Of a DNA stretch of 45,326 nt, positions 26,448 through 37,734 are shown in pieces. A program made the translations under genes and the position numbers. Source of the DNA: Melioribacteraceae bacterium (GTDB lineage: Bacteria; Bacteroidota; Ignavibacteria; Ignavibacteriales; Melioribacteraceae); NCBI GenBank assembly GCA_026417375.1, contig JAOADJ010000008.1:160640-205965 (forward strand). Reading direction: 5' to 3'. Numbering within the stretch: position 1 is the first letter of the stretch; the number at the start of each line of letters is the position of its first letter. The notes beneath the pieces were generated by a model that was not told the origin of the DNA, made no database searches, and was given only the letters and a program-made list of their open reading frames with translations.

Positions 26448-27025
26448 TATCCTTTTACCATATAATCTCTTAAACTATGAAGTGCATTCATTACTTTTAA
26501 TCTTACAGTTTCAATGGGAACATTTAATTTATCTGCAATTTCATCAATTGTGTATCCTTCATAATATGCAAGGTGTAATACATATTTTTGGGTATCGGTT
26601 AATTTTGATAAAGCTCTTTCAACGTTTGGTTTTAATGCAGTTGCTGTTTTAAAATCTAAACTATCAATATTTTTATCGAATGTTGGTAAAATAAAATAAT
26701 CTTCATATTCATCATCATATAATTGAACTGTTTGTCCTGCCATTCTCTCTCTTCTCACAAAATCAATTGCTTTGTTTCTTGCTAATGTAACCAGCCATGT
26801 ATAAACATTGCCTGTGTTAAAATCGAATTGAGAAATTTTTCTCCAAATTATTACAAAAACTTCTGTTAAAATATCTTCTGCGGTTGATTGGTTTGGAGCT
26901 ATTTTTTTAATAAGGGTAAACAATAGTGGCGAATATCTATCATATAATTCTTCAAGTGCACGAGATTCATATCTCGAAATCTCTTTCATTAATTCTAAAT
27001 CTGTTAAATCTTTAAACTTGCTCAA
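26447..27025 (-). CDS. ECF-type RNA polymerase sigma factor
   Basis: A 192-residue sigma-70 family factor of the extracytoplasmic-function group. Region 2 spans about residues 20-95 (ALEELYDRYSPLLFTLI, AEDILTEVFVIIWRK, YTWLVTLARNKAIDFVRRER) and region 4 about 130-185 (LTDTQKYVLHLAYYEGYTID then EIADKLNVPIETVRLKV). It most resembles the SigK/RpoE-like ECF factors controlled by RskA-type anti-sigma factors, one of which is encoded immediately downstream with a one-base overlap. Its regulon cannot be told from this window. Confidence 0.92.
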   Translation of the reverse strand: MSKFKDLTDLELMKEISRYESRALEELYDRYSPLLFTLIKKIAPNQSTAEDILTEVFVIIWRKISQFDFNTGNVYTWLVTLARNKAIDFVRRERMAGQTVQLYDDEYEDYFILPTFDKNIDSLDFKTATALKPNVERALSKLTDTQKYVLHLAYYEGYTIDEIADKLNVPIETVRLKVMNALHSLRDYMVKG

Positions 27026-27084
27026 TTATAATTCTCTTTTCTTTTTTTCAAAAGTAAAATTAGTTAAATAAAATTTCAATTTAA

Positions 27085-28998
27085 TTACTTTTTCTCCCAA
27101 ACATTGTTTTTTGTTTCCGCATCAGATGAACGTTTTGTTATTAATTCTATTTTCTGAACTTCTTTTTTGTTATCAAATTTAATCACAAATTCTGAATTTC
27201 CTTTTTTCCAAATAGATGTGTTTTTATAAATTTTTTCTTTTGAACCATCGTTGTATGTAATTTCTAAATCAATTGGAACAGGAACATTTCCAACTTTTTC
27301 GATTGTGATTTCACATTTTTTATTTTTCATTAAAACATTTTTTATTCCTAAATCCGGATATCCGTAATCAAAAAACCATGGTTTAAAGAACCAACTTAAA
27401 TCTTCTTTTACAACATCATTAAATGTAAAAAAGAAATCATATGGAATCGGATGTTTACCATTCCAACGATTAATATATTCTTTCATTGCTTTGTCAAACA
27501 GCTCATTGCCAATAGCATCTCTTAAAAAATAATATGCAGAAGACGCTTTAGTATAAGAAGCAAAACCAAGCATTTGGCTACGGGCAGATATTGAAGGAAT
27601 AATAGTTGGTAAATCAAGTTCGTTTCCCATCATCATTCCAACTCCACGAATATTTCCTTCAAAACCTTCACCACTTTCTTGTTCAATAACTAAATGAATG
27701 TTATCGGAAGTGAAAAACGTTGCCCAACCTTCATCCATCCAGGCATATTTTCTTTCATTTGTACCCATATAAAATGGGAAATATGAATGTGCTATTTCAT
27801 GTAAAGTAACTCCTGCTTGCGAACCACGTGACATTGCAACTCCGTTATTACACATCATTGGAATTTCCATTCCGCCACCTCCACGTGTTTCGCCATTAAA
27901 GGTTGTAACCTTTGGAAATGGAAATGGTACCCCCGGAGAATTTGTTGATAATGCCTGAACAGATAATTTTGAAAACAAAGCTACTTCATTCCATCCCTTT
28001 TGAAAAGATTCAATTGGATAAACTGCATCGGTTAAAACTCTTCTACCTTTGTTATCAACTTCTACACTTGTTGCATCCCATAAATAACCACTGCTTGTTG
28101 CCCAAGAAAAATCTGCAATGTTGTTTCCTATCAGGTGCCAGGTATTTTTTTCTGAGTTAATTGTTGTACCGTTTTTTAAATCTTCTTCTGTTATTACATT
28201 TATAATTTCATCGGAAGTCCATGCCTTTTTATATTTTTCAAAAATATTTGGTTTTAAGATTTTATCAGCATTTTGATATAATCCACTTCCCCAGACAACA
28301 TAATTTTTTGGAACTGTTATTTCAACATCAAAATTATTTATATCGTTATAAAATTCAACTGCTCCGCCGTAATCAAAACGATCCCAACCATCTATATCGT
28401 CATAAACAGAAATTTGTGGATACCAATATGCAACGTAAAATGTTGAGTCGTTATAAGCACCCATTCTTATTCTTGTTTCTTTAGGAATAATCATTGACCA
28501 TTTTATTTCAAAAGTGGCTTTTGATTTTGGAGCTATTGATTGTGGTAATTCTCTTATAAATAAATTTGTACCCGTTCTTTGAGCCCTTAATTTTCTCTCT
28601 TTTATATTTAATTCTTTACCATTAAAAATAATTATTGAATCAAGCTGAACACCATCAGTTAAATCAAAAGGATTAACCTGAAAATCGCGAGCCGATCCTT
28701 TTTTCATTACGTCCTGATAAAGTCTTATTACAATTTGTTTTAATGAATCAGGACTTTCGTTATAATAAGTTATAATTTCAGAACCAGCAACTTTTCTTTC
28801 TGAAGGAAATAATTCTGCTTTTATTTTGTAATCAGCTCTATTTACCCAATAGTTTTTTCCCGGTTTTCCATCATAAGAACGGGTTTCTTTTTCGTAAGCT
28901 TTGAGTACATTTCTTGGAATATATAGAGATGTTTTTTGAGCAAATGAAAATGTAGTGAAAAGAAGAAGTGTTATAAAAAATAAATTTATTTTCTTCAT
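27085..28998 (-). CDS. Secreted M1-family zinc aminopeptidase
   Basis: A 637-residue exported metallopeptidase of the M1 (aminopeptidase N-like) family. The signal peptide MKKINLFFITLLLFTTFSFA is clear. The zinc motif is HEIAH, followed after 18 residues by the third ligand Glu in YAWMDEGWATFF. The upstream exopeptidase motif appears as GGGGMEIPMM, a variant of GxMEN in which the last Asn is replaced. The N-terminal region is a beta-rich M1-type domain. I choose the ATG at 28998; the in-frame GTG at 29010 forms part of its ribosome-site region (GTGAGAA). It is downstream of the sigma/anti-sigma pair on the same strand. Confidence 0.9.
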   Translation of the reverse strand: MKKINLFFITLLLFTTFSFAQKTSLYIPRNVLKAYEKETRSYDGKPGKNYWVNRADYKIKAELFPSERKVAGSEIITYYNESPDSLKQIVIRLYQDVMKKGSARDFQVNPFDLTDGVQLDSIIIFNGKELNIKERKLRAQRTGTNLFIRELPQSIAPKSKATFEIKWSMIIPKETRIRMGAYNDSTFYVAYWYPQISVYDDIDGWDRFDYGGAVEFYNDINNFDVEITVPKNYVVWGSGLYQNADKILKPNIFEKYKKAWTSDEIINVITEEDLKNGTTINSEKNTWHLIGNNIADFSWATSSGYLWDATSVEVDNKGRRVLTDAVYPIESFQKGWNEVALFSKLSVQALSTNSPGVPFPFPKVTTFNGETRGGGGMEIPMMCNNGVAMSRGSQAGVTLHEIAHSYFPFYMGTNERKYAWMDEGWATFFTSDNIHLVIEQESGEGFEGNIRGVGMMMGNELDLPTIIPSISARSQMLGFASYTKASSAYYFLRDAIGNELFDKAMKEYINRWNGKHPIPYDFFFTFNDVVKEDLSWFFKPWFFDYGYPDLGIKNVLMKNKKCEITIEKVGNVPVPIDLEITYNDGSKEKIYKNTSIWKKGNSEFVIKFDNKKEVQKIELITKRSSDAETKNNVWEKK

Positions 28999-29033
28999 AA
29001 TAATTCTCACTTTGTTTATAAAATTACATTTTC

Positions 29034-30221
29034 CTATTCAGGAATTTTTTCCAAGGCTTGTTCTAAATCATCAATTAAATCCTTAACGTTTTCAATACCA
29101 ACAGAAAGACGAACTAACCCTTCGGTAATACCAGCTGCTTTGCGTGCTTCTTCTCCCATAGATAAATGAGTCATGCTTGCCGGATGTTGAATTAATGTTT
29201 CTACTCCGCCCAATGAAACAGCCAAAGAACAAAGTTTTACATTATTCATTACTATTTCCCCTGCTTTAAAACCATCTTTTAATTCAAAAGAGATCATTCC
29301 ACCATGAGCTTTGTGTTGTTTTAATCCAAGTTCATAATTTGGATGACTTTTTAATCCGGGATAACGAACCCATTTTACTTTTGGATGATTTTCTAAATAT
29401 TCAGCTATTAGTTGTGCATTTTCTGTATGCTTTTGCATTCTGATTGAAAGAGTTTTTAAACCACGATGAACAAGAAAAGCATTAAACGGATCAATTACTC
29501 CACCCATTTGATTTAATGTTTTTCTCATTATTGAATACATTGATTCATCTTTCACAACTATTATTCCTGCTACAACATCTGCGTGACCATTCAAAAATTT
29601 TGTCATACTATGAAGAACAATATCAGCACCTAAATTTATTGGTTGTTGCAAAGCGGGACTCATAAAAGTATTATCCACAACAAGAAGAGCATTATTTTCG
29701 TGAGCAAGTTCAGAAGCTTTTTTTATATCGGTAATTGCAATCATTGGATTAGCGGGAGATTCAACATAAACAATTTTTGTGTTTGGTCTTATTGCACTTT
29801 TTATTTCATCAATTATATCTGTATCAACAAAAGTTGAATCAACTCCAAACTTATTAAAAATGGATTGAAGCAAAGTTAAAGTTGGACCATAAACAGATTT
29901 ACTGCAAACAACATGATCGCCATTTTTCAAAAGCGCAGTAAAAATTGTACTAATTGCAGCCATACCACTTGCACAACCAAGTGATTTATATCCATTCTCA
30001 AGTTCTGCAATTGCATTTTCCATTGCTTCTATTGTTGGATTTTTCATTCTTGTATAAATATATCCTTCAGCTTCTCCTTTGAAAAGTGCTGCTCCATGAG
30101 CTGCGTTTTCAAATTTAAATGTTGAAGTTTGATAAATAGGTGGAACTACTGGTCCAAACTCATATTCACCGATACCGCTGTGAACGCATTTTGATTCAAA
30201 GTGTAAATTTTTGTTTTTCAT
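29034..30221 (-). CDS. PLP-dependent trans-sulfuration enzyme (methionine gamma-lyase/cystathionine lyase type)
   Basis: A 395-residue enzyme of the Cys/Met metabolism PLP family. Hallmarks are PPIYQTSTFKFEN, YIYTRMKNPTIEAME, the Asp in VVDNTFMSPALQQP, PLP Lys208 in HSMTKFLNGHADVVAG, and LGGVETLIQHPASMTH near the end. The overall sequence is closest to methionine gamma-lyase, but the lyase-specific Cys after YG is Pro here (YGPT, residue 113), so cystathionine gamma-lyase or -synthase activity is equally possible. A TTGACA-like element lies at 30260-30255 on this strand, inside the end of the upstream pseudogene, without a clear -10 partner. Confidence 0.88.
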   Translation of the reverse strand: MKNKNLHFESKCVHSGIGEYEFGPVVPPIYQTSTFKFENAAHGAALFKGEAEGYIYTRMKNPTIEAMENAIAELENGYKSLGCASGMAAISTIFTALLKNGDHVVCSKSVYGPTLTLLQSIFNKFGVDSTFVDTDIIDEIKSAIRPNTKIVYVESPANPMIAITDIKKASELAHENNALLVVDNTFMSPALQQPINLGADIVLHSMTKFLNGHADVVAGIIVVKDESMYSIMRKTLNQMGGVIDPFNAFLVHRGLKTLSIRMQKHTENAQLIAEYLENHPKVKWVRYPGLKSHPNYELGLKQHKAHGGMISFELKDGFKAGEIVMNNVKLCSLAVSLGGVETLIQHPASMTHLSMGEEARKAAGITEGLVRLSVGIENVKDLIDDLEQALEKIPE

Positions 30222-30245
30222 TTATTTCTTATTAAGGTTTAGTTT

Positions 30246-30669
30246 TTATAAATCTGTCAAGTCTTGAAGACGACCCGCAGCTTTTTTATTTATTTCTAAA
30301 TCTTCTAATTAAAGAAGTTTTATTTTTCTCCATCATATTCTGTTTCAATTGCTCTTGAATAGCAATCACTAAAAATTAATCCTTCAGCTTAAGTTATAAT
30401 ATCAATTCTGTCTGGTTCGTAACCAAGTTGGATTATAGAATCTTTTTCCATAAAATCTTTTTTTAAAAACCAATTGAACCAAAACAAAATTTTTCAATAA
30501 CTCTTATCATTTTATCGGCATTCTAATTTGAATTATTAATCCAAACATCGAGATCACCTGTAAAACGAACATTGTCATGATAAATTACTGTATGATCATC
30601 AAAAATTTTATACTCAACTTTTTGTTCGTTTAGTAATCTTATAAACTCTTAGAAATCCTGTGTAAGAAT
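30246..30669 (-). pseudogene. Decayed nucleotidyltransferase gene
   Basis: Read leftward, this stretch encodes recognisable pieces of a small minimal-nucleotidyltransferase protein in shifting frames: EFIRLLNEQKVEY, then RFTGDLDVWINNSN carrying the DxD metal motif, then NADKMIRVIEKF, then after a frameshift DSIIQLGYEPDRIDIIT and, after another, NKKAAGRLQDLTDL. At least five in-frame stops and two frameshifts break it, and no ATG remains at the expected start (an ATT stands near 30669). It is clearly nonfunctional. Intact relatives are often encoded beside a short partner protein, whose remnant lies just upstream. Confidence 0.8.
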
Positions 30670-30805
30670 TTCCTAAATATTTTTTATACCTATTTCTTAA
30701 TTCTTCAGCAGTTTTAAATATTTCTTCAGGTGTTTTTGATAACCAGTATTCTAAATCCTATTTATAGTTATCTTTTAATGAAATCTTTTTAACAACAAGT
30801 TCCAT
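30614..30805 (-). pseudogene. Decayed short partner gene of the nucleotidyltransferase
   Basis: A 64-codon frame starting at the ATG that overlaps the gyrA stop by one base (TAATG). It reads [15 protein letters not shown], an in-frame TAG at codon 16, then DLEYWLSKTPEEIFKTAEEL and a basic tail. The DLEYWLSKTPEE segment matches my memory of short proteins encoded directly before DxD nucleotidyltransferases, possibly an antitoxin-like partner. One nonsense codon breaks it unless TAG is read through. The tail overlaps the nucleotidyltransferase remnant. Confidence 0.65.
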
Positions 30806-33243
30806 TATTCACCTTCATCTTCTTCCGGAATTACTCTTGCAATATCAGCTATTGCATCATCATCATTCAAACGAATTAAGCGAACACCTTGTGTGTTTCT
30901 TCCCATCACTCTTAATTCTTTAACAGCTTGACGAATAACCATTCCATTTGTAGTGATTATAACCAATTCATCATTATCATTAACTTCTTTCATTGCTATC
31001 ATTTTACCATTTTTATCAGATGTTTTAACAGTTATAACTCCTTTACCGCCACGTTTGGTTAAACGATAATCTTCTATTTCAGATCTTTTACCAAAACCTT
31101 TATCTGTTACAACCATTAATGTGTTTGCATTTCTAACTACTATCATTCCTATTACGATATCATTTTTTCCAAGTTTAATTCCACGAACACCGGTTGCAGT
31201 TCTTCCCATATCGCGAACATCTTTTTCATTGAAGCGAATAGCCATTCCATTTCTGGTTCCGATAATTATATCATTATTGCCATCACTTAATTTTGCTTCA
31301 ACAAGTTTATCACCAGCGGCAAGATTAATAGCAAGAATACCACCTCTTCTAATATTTGAGTATGCAGATAAAACAGTTTTCTTTATTGTTCCTTTTTCTG
31401 TTACCATTAAAATAAATTTATCATCAGTAAATTCTTTAACAGTTACAAATGCTGTTATTTTTTCTTCTTTTTCTTTTTCAATTAAATTAAGAATTGATCT
31501 TCCTTTTGTTGCTCTGCCACCTTCAGGAATTTCGTGTACTTTTAACCAATAACATTTTCCTTTATCTGTAAAAAACATAATATAATGATGTGTTGAAGCA
31601 ACAAACATATGTTCAATAAAATCTTCTTCTTTTGTTCCGGCACCTGTTACACCTTTACCACCACGCGCTTGTCTTCTGTAACCACTAACAGGAAATCTTT
31701 TTATAAATCCCTGATGAGAAATTGTAACAACAACATCTTCTTCTACAATTGTGTCTTCAAAAGAAAATTCTTTATAGTCTTTAATTATTTCTGTTCTTCT
31801 TTCATCTCCATATTTTTCTTTCAAAGCAAGAAGTTCTTCTTTAATTATCTGCTTTCTTAGTTTTTCATTTCCTAAAATTGCTTTCAATTTATTTATCAGT
31901 TTAATTGTTTCTTTATATTCATCTTCAATTTTCTTTCTTTCTAAACCTGTCAGGCGTTGTAACCGCATATCAAGAATGGCTTTTGCTTGAATTTCACTTA
32001 ACTTGAATTTACGCATCAAGTTTTGTTTAGCGGTTTCAACATCTTTAGATTTTTTAATTGTCTGAATTACATCATCAATATTATCAAGAGCAATTATATA
32101 ACCTTCTAAAATGTGAGCTCTTCTTTCTGCTGCATCTAAATCAAATTGTGTTCTACGAATTAAAACATCCATTCTATGTGCTAAAAAGTGTTCCATCATT
32201 TGTTGAAGTGTTAAAACTTTAGGAACACCATTAACAAGAGCAAGCATTATTACACCAAAAGTTACTTGCATTTGTGTGTGTTTGAATAAATTATTCAACA
32301 CAACAACAGGTTGACCATCACGTTTTAATTCAACAACCACTCTTAAACCATCCCGGTCACTTTCATCACGAATATTTGAAATGCCATCAATTTTTCCATC
32401 TCGAACAAGCTCAGCAATTTTTTCAATTAACGAGGCTTTGTTGACTTGATATGGTAATTCAGTAATAATAATATTTTCTCTATCGTTTTTTAATGTTTCG
32501 ATATTTGCTTTTGCTCTTAGAATAATTCTTCCGCGACCTGTTAAGTATGCTTCTTTAACTCCCTCATAGCCATAAATAATTCCACCAGTTGGAAAATCCG
32601 GTGCTTTAATTATTTTCATTATTTCTTCTGGTTTAATCTTTGGATTTTCAATCAACGCAATTAAACCATCAATAACTTCTGTTAAGTTGTGTGGTGGAAT
32701 ATTGGTAGCCATTCCTACAGCAATACCACTTGAACCATTTACTAATAGATTTGGTAAATAAGAGGGAAGCACTAAAGGTTCTTGAAGTGAATCATCAAAG
32801 TTAGGACCAAAATCAACTGTGTTTTTGTCTAAATCACGTAGTAATTCATCAGCTATTCTAGCTAATCGGGCTTCAGTATAACGCATAGCTGCGGGACTAT
32901 CGCCATCAATTGAACCGAAATTTCCTTGTCCATCAACTAAAGGATAACGAAGAGAAAAATCCTGAACCATTCTTACCATTGTATCATAAACAGCGCTATC
33001 GCCATGTGGATGATATTTACCAAGAACTTCTCCAACAATACGGGCAGATTTTTTATAAGGTTTATTATATGCCAATCCAAGTTCATGCATTCCAAAAAGT
33101 ACGCGGCGATGAACCGGTTTTAATCCATCTCTTACATCTGGCAATGCTCGTGCTACAATTACACTCATTGCATAATCAATGTAAGATGATTTCATTTCTT
33201 CTTCTAATGAAACAGGTACTACTTTTTCAAATATTGTGCTCAT
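30805..33243 (-). CDS. gyrA: DNA gyrase subunit A
   Basis: Breakage-reunion subunit of gyrase (type IIA topoisomerase), which introduces negative supercoils using ATP bound by GyrB. The catalytic Tyr122 lies in [13 protein letters not shown]; numbering coincides with E. coli. The quinolone-resistance region [15 protein letters not shown] has the sensitive-type Ser83 and Asp87. The C-terminal beta-pinwheel domain contains the GyrA box as QARGGKG and repeated blades with RxTGVRG-like motifs. An acidic tail (EEDEGE) ends it. Its 812 residues are normal. It is in one leftward cluster with gyrB, separated by the MgtE-like gene. Confidence 0.97.
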   Translation of the reverse strand: MSTIFEKVVPVSLEEEMKSSYIDYAMSVIVARALPDVRDGLKPVHRRVLFGMHELGLAYNKPYKKSARIVGEVLGKYHPHGDSAVYDTMVRMVQDFSLRYPLVDGQGNFGSIDGDSPAAMRYTEARLARIADELLRDLDKNTVDFGPNFDDSLQEPLVLPSYLPNLLVNGSSGIAVGMATNIPPHNLTEVIDGLIALIENPKIKPEEIMKIIKAPDFPTGGIIYGYEGVKEAYLTGRGRIILRAKANIETLKNDRENIIITELPYQVNKASLIEKIAELVRDGKIDGISNIRDESDRDGLRVVVELKRDGQPVVVLNNLFKHTQMQVTFGVIMLALVNGVPKVLTLQQMMEHFLAHRMDVLIRRTQFDLDAAERRAHILEGYIIALDNIDDVIQTIKKSKDVETAKQNLMRKFKLSEIQAKAILDMRLQRLTGLERKKIEDEYKETIKLINKLKAILGNEKLRKQIIKEELLALKEKYGDERRTEIIKDYKEFSFEDTIVEEDVVVTISHQGFIKRFPVSGYRRQARGGKGVTGAGTKEEDFIEHMFVASTHHYIMFFTDKGKCYWLKVHEIPEGGRATKGRSILNLIEKEKEEKITAFVTVKEFTDDKFILMVTEKGTIKKTVLSAYSNIRRGGILAINLAAGDKLVEAKLSDGNNDIIIGTRNGMAIRFNEKDVRDMGRTATGVRGIKLGKNDIVIGMIVVRNANTLMVVTDKGFGKRSEIEDYRLTKRGGKGVITVKTSDKNGKMIAMKEVNDNDELVIITTNGMVIRQAVKELRVMGRNTQGVRLIRLNDDDAIADIARVIPEEDEGE

Positions 33244-33295
33244 AATTTATTTCAACTTTTACTGTATATGAATCTGTTATTTAATTAAAATTTAT

Positions 33296-34297
33296 TTATA
33301 ATATAAATGATGCTAATCCAAAATATGTTATTATTGTACTAATATCTGCCAAAGCTAAAGTAATTGGTCCGGCTGCAATTTTAGGATCTAGTTTTGTTTT
33401 ATGTAATATTGTTGGAATTATTAATCCTAAAAGTGAAGCTATTATTTGTATAAAAACTATACTCAATCCGATTGTCAATGATGAATAAAAATCTTTTTTC
33501 CAGATTATAGCAACTGTAAAAACAACGATTGAACATGTTAATCCTAAAAGAGAAGCTGTTTTAATTTCTTTAATAAAATTTTTTGTAAACCATTTTAAAG
33601 TTGGTTTTGTGGTTCTTAATGTTTGAATTGCCACTGTCATAGACTGAATACTAATACTTTCACCCAATCCTAAAACTAAAGTAAAGAAAAAAACAAGTAT
33701 TATACTTTCTGTTAATGTTGTTTGAAAAACTCCTGTTAACAATGCACAAACAATTCCACTTGAAACGGTTGCGAATAGCCAAGGTATTCTTAATCTCCAT
33801 GCTTTTAATGGTGAAGCGTTTCTTATTTCATTTATTCTAAAACCTATAGTTTCAAAAATTGTATCGTAATTATATTTTTCTAAATCTTCATCGCCTTCAT
33901 CTTTTTCTTCAAGTAGTTCATCAGTAAATAAATTAACATCAACAATTCCTAAAATTCTTCTTTCACTATCAACAACAGGAAAAGCAAGAAATTTATAAGT
34001 TGCAAAAAATTCAAGGGCGTCATAAACTGTTGCTTCATAAGGTAAAGCCGCAACTCTTTTAACCATTATTTCTTCTATTTTCTGATTTTCTTGTGCTATT
34101 AAAATTCTTCTTGTAGGCAAAACACCAACTAATTTATTTTCATCATCAACTACATAGAAGTAAACTATTCTTTCGCCAACGCCTTCGTTTCTTATTTTAT
34201 TTAATGCTTCGTGTACAGTTAAATTTTTATTTAAAGAAGTAAAATCTTTTCTTGCAAAGTCTAAAATTTTTTGACCATATGTTGGTTTTGATTGCAT
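33296..34297 (-). CDS. MgtE-like divalent cation transporter without the N-terminal domain
   Basis: A 333-residue protein: two CBS domains (about residues 15-135) followed by five membrane segments (about 170-333) of the MgtE Mg2+ channel type. Motifs include AWRLRIPWLFATVSSG, LGLGESISIQSMTVAI (MgtE has GGNAGTQS here) and DPKIAAGPITLALADISTI with the Asp that binds Mg2+ in MgtE pores. The usual MgtE N-terminal helical domain (about 120 residues) is absent, making this a short form in which gating would depend on the CBS pair alone. It stands between gyrB and gyrA on the same strand. Confidence 0.85.
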   Translation of the reverse strand: MQSKPTYGQKILDFARKDFTSLNKNLTVHEALNKIRNEGVGERIVYFYVVDDENKLVGVLPTRRILIAQENQKIEEIMVKRVAALPYEATVYDALEFFATYKFLAFPVVDSERRILGIVDVNLFTDELLEEKDEGDEDLEKYNYDTIFETIGFRINEIRNASPLKAWRLRIPWLFATVSSGIVCALLTGVFQTTLTESIILVFFFTLVLGLGESISIQSMTVAIQTLRTTKPTLKWFTKNFIKEIKTASLLGLTCSIVVFTVAIIWKKDFYSSLTIGLSIVFIQIIASLLGLIIPTILHKTKLDPKIAAGPITLALADISTIITYFGLASFIL

Positions 34298-34338
34298 TTA
34301 ATAATTTTTATTTATCGCTAAATCTTTTTTAAGATTCA

Positions 34339-36333
<1,995 letters not shown>

Positions 36334-36346
36334 TTATATTCTTCTC

Positions 36347-36646
36347 CTACAAAAACTTAATTGTTTTAATTATTTCTTCTTTGAAGTAATTATTTATTTT
36401 TTTTATCAAAATATTTTTTTGAAAATTTAATTCACTTTTCCAAACAGAGTTTTCAACGTTAAGAAATAATGTTTGTTTTTCAACTTTAATTGCTTTTGCT
36501 ATTTTTTTTAATTCTGGAAAAATATTTTCAAATTCGTTTACAACATCTAATAATTTTAATTTTTCTTTTAGTGCTGTAAAGTCTTCACTTGTTTCTATAA
36601 TTTCATCAATACTTTTAAAACTAATTGATGATTTTTGTTTTGCCAT
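36347..36646 (-). CDS. DUF721/DciA-like protein
   Basis: A 99-residue protein of the DUF721 family; the family includes DciA, the ancestral loader of the DnaB replicative helicase. The visible pattern is a helical N-terminus, then FPELKKIAKAIKVEKQTLFL and VENSVWKSELNFQKNILI, the W-x-x-E-L core of the family. Its position between recF and gyrB is the classic one. Its start overlaps the recF end by 26 bases. No dnaC or other loader is in the window, so a DciA role near the origin is plausible. Confidence 0.8.
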   Translation of the reverse strand: MAKQKSSISFKSIDEIIETSEDFTALKEKLKLLDVVNEFENIFPELKKIAKAIKVEKQTLFLNVENSVWKSELNFQKNILIKKINNYFKEEIIKTIKFL

Positions 36647-37733
36647 TTTCTACTTTAATTATGTTACTATCTTTTTTAAGATTTAATTCTTCTACTCTGG
36701 AAAAATCTGTCATTGTAATAAAAGATTGACCAATTTCGTTTAAGTGGTAACTTATTTTTTCTGAGCGATATGTATCAAGTTCACCAAAAACATCATCCAT
36801 TAAAAAAATTGGTGCTTTCATTAATTTTTCTTTTATGAAATAAAACTGTCCGAAACGTAAAGCAATCTGAAAAGTTTTATGTTGACCCTGAGAACCAAAT
36901 CTTTTCAGTTCGAGATCGTTTATGTAAAAAATAAAATCATCTCGATGTGGACCAACTAAATTTGCTGCTCTTCTAATTTCATCATTTCTTGAAGAATTTA
37001 TTTCATCAATAAAATTTTCTTTTATGTTTTCAAAATCAGTTGTTATTGTTTTATAAATAATTTTTGGTATTTCTAAATTTTCAACTATTTGTGAATAAGC
37101 TTTTAATAAATACTCATTAAAATCATTTACAAAATTTATTCTGTGTTTAATAATTTCAACGCCAGCATTTATTAAAGAAATTGTCCATGCGTCAAGCTGA
37201 TCGAATAAGTTTCTGTCATTTGTTTCTTTAATTTTCCAAAGTAAAGCAGAACGTTGCCTTAGTATTTTATTATACTCCAACAAAATTTCTAAGTATGTAT
37301 GTGAAACTTGTGAAATAACAGAGTCAATAAATTTTCTTCTATCTGCCGGAGCTCCAAGAGTAATTGAATGATCAGATTGAATTAAGGAAACAACGGGAAA
37401 TTTACCTATAATTTCTGCTGAGTTCGAAATTTGTTTATCGTTTAGAAAAACACTTTTTTTATTTTTATTTAAATCAAAAAAAATTCTTGAAAAATTATTT
37501 ACTAAATCAGAAAAATTTCCTTTTGTATCAAAAAAATTTTCATTCAAAGAAACAACATCGCTTTCACTTGCAAGTATTAAATTTTTTGTTGTACACAAAT
37601 AATAAATTGCTTCAAGAATAGTTGTTTTTCCTTGTCCATTTCCACCGATAATTAAATTTAATTTATCGGAGAAAGAGAGCGATGTGTTTTTATGAAGTCT
37701 AAAATTTTGCAATTCGATTTGTTTAAGAACCAT
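36621..37733 (-). CDS. recF: DNA replication and repair protein RecF
   Basis: SMC-like ATPase that helps load RecA at gaps. It begins LKQIELQNFRLHKNTSLSF, with Walker A GGNGQGKTT at about residues 30-38, a GPHRDDF block, the ABC signature region FGSQGQHKTFQIALRFGQ and Walker B PIFLMDDVFGELD. The 370 residues match the family. It starts one base after dnaN stops and overlaps the DUF721 gene by 26 bases, so translation is coupled along the cluster. Confidence 0.95.
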   Translation of the reverse strand: MVLKQIELQNFRLHKNTSLSFSDKLNLIIGGNGQGKTTILEAIYYLCTTKNLILASESDVVSLNENFFDTKGNFSDLVNNFSRIFFDLNKNKKSVFLNDKQISNSAEIIGKFPVVSLIQSDHSITLGAPADRRKFIDSVISQVSHTYLEILLEYNKILRQRSALLWKIKETNDRNLFDQLDAWTISLINAGVEIIKHRINFVNDFNEYLLKAYSQIVENLEIPKIIYKTITTDFENIKENFIDEINSSRNDEIRRAANLVGPHRDDFIFYINDLELKRFGSQGQHKTFQIALRFGQFYFIKEKLMKAPIFLMDDVFGELDTYRSEKISYHLNEIGQSFITMTDFSRVEELNLKKDSNIIKVENGKTKIIN

Positions 37734-37734
37734 T

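Noticed and set aside
30222-30300. SAM or cobalamin riboswitch before the trans-sulfuration gene
   Set aside because: The sequence is explained by the end of the nucleotidyltransferase remnant; no riboswitch core or terminator is visible.
31121-31552. 143-codon open frame antisense to gyrA
   Set aside because: Shadow of the gyrA C-terminal coding sequence; hydrophobic low-complexity translation typical of antisense frames.
32980-33010. Possible quinolone-resistance change in GyrA
   Set aside because: The motif [10 protein letters not shown] has the sensitive-type Ser83 and Asp87.
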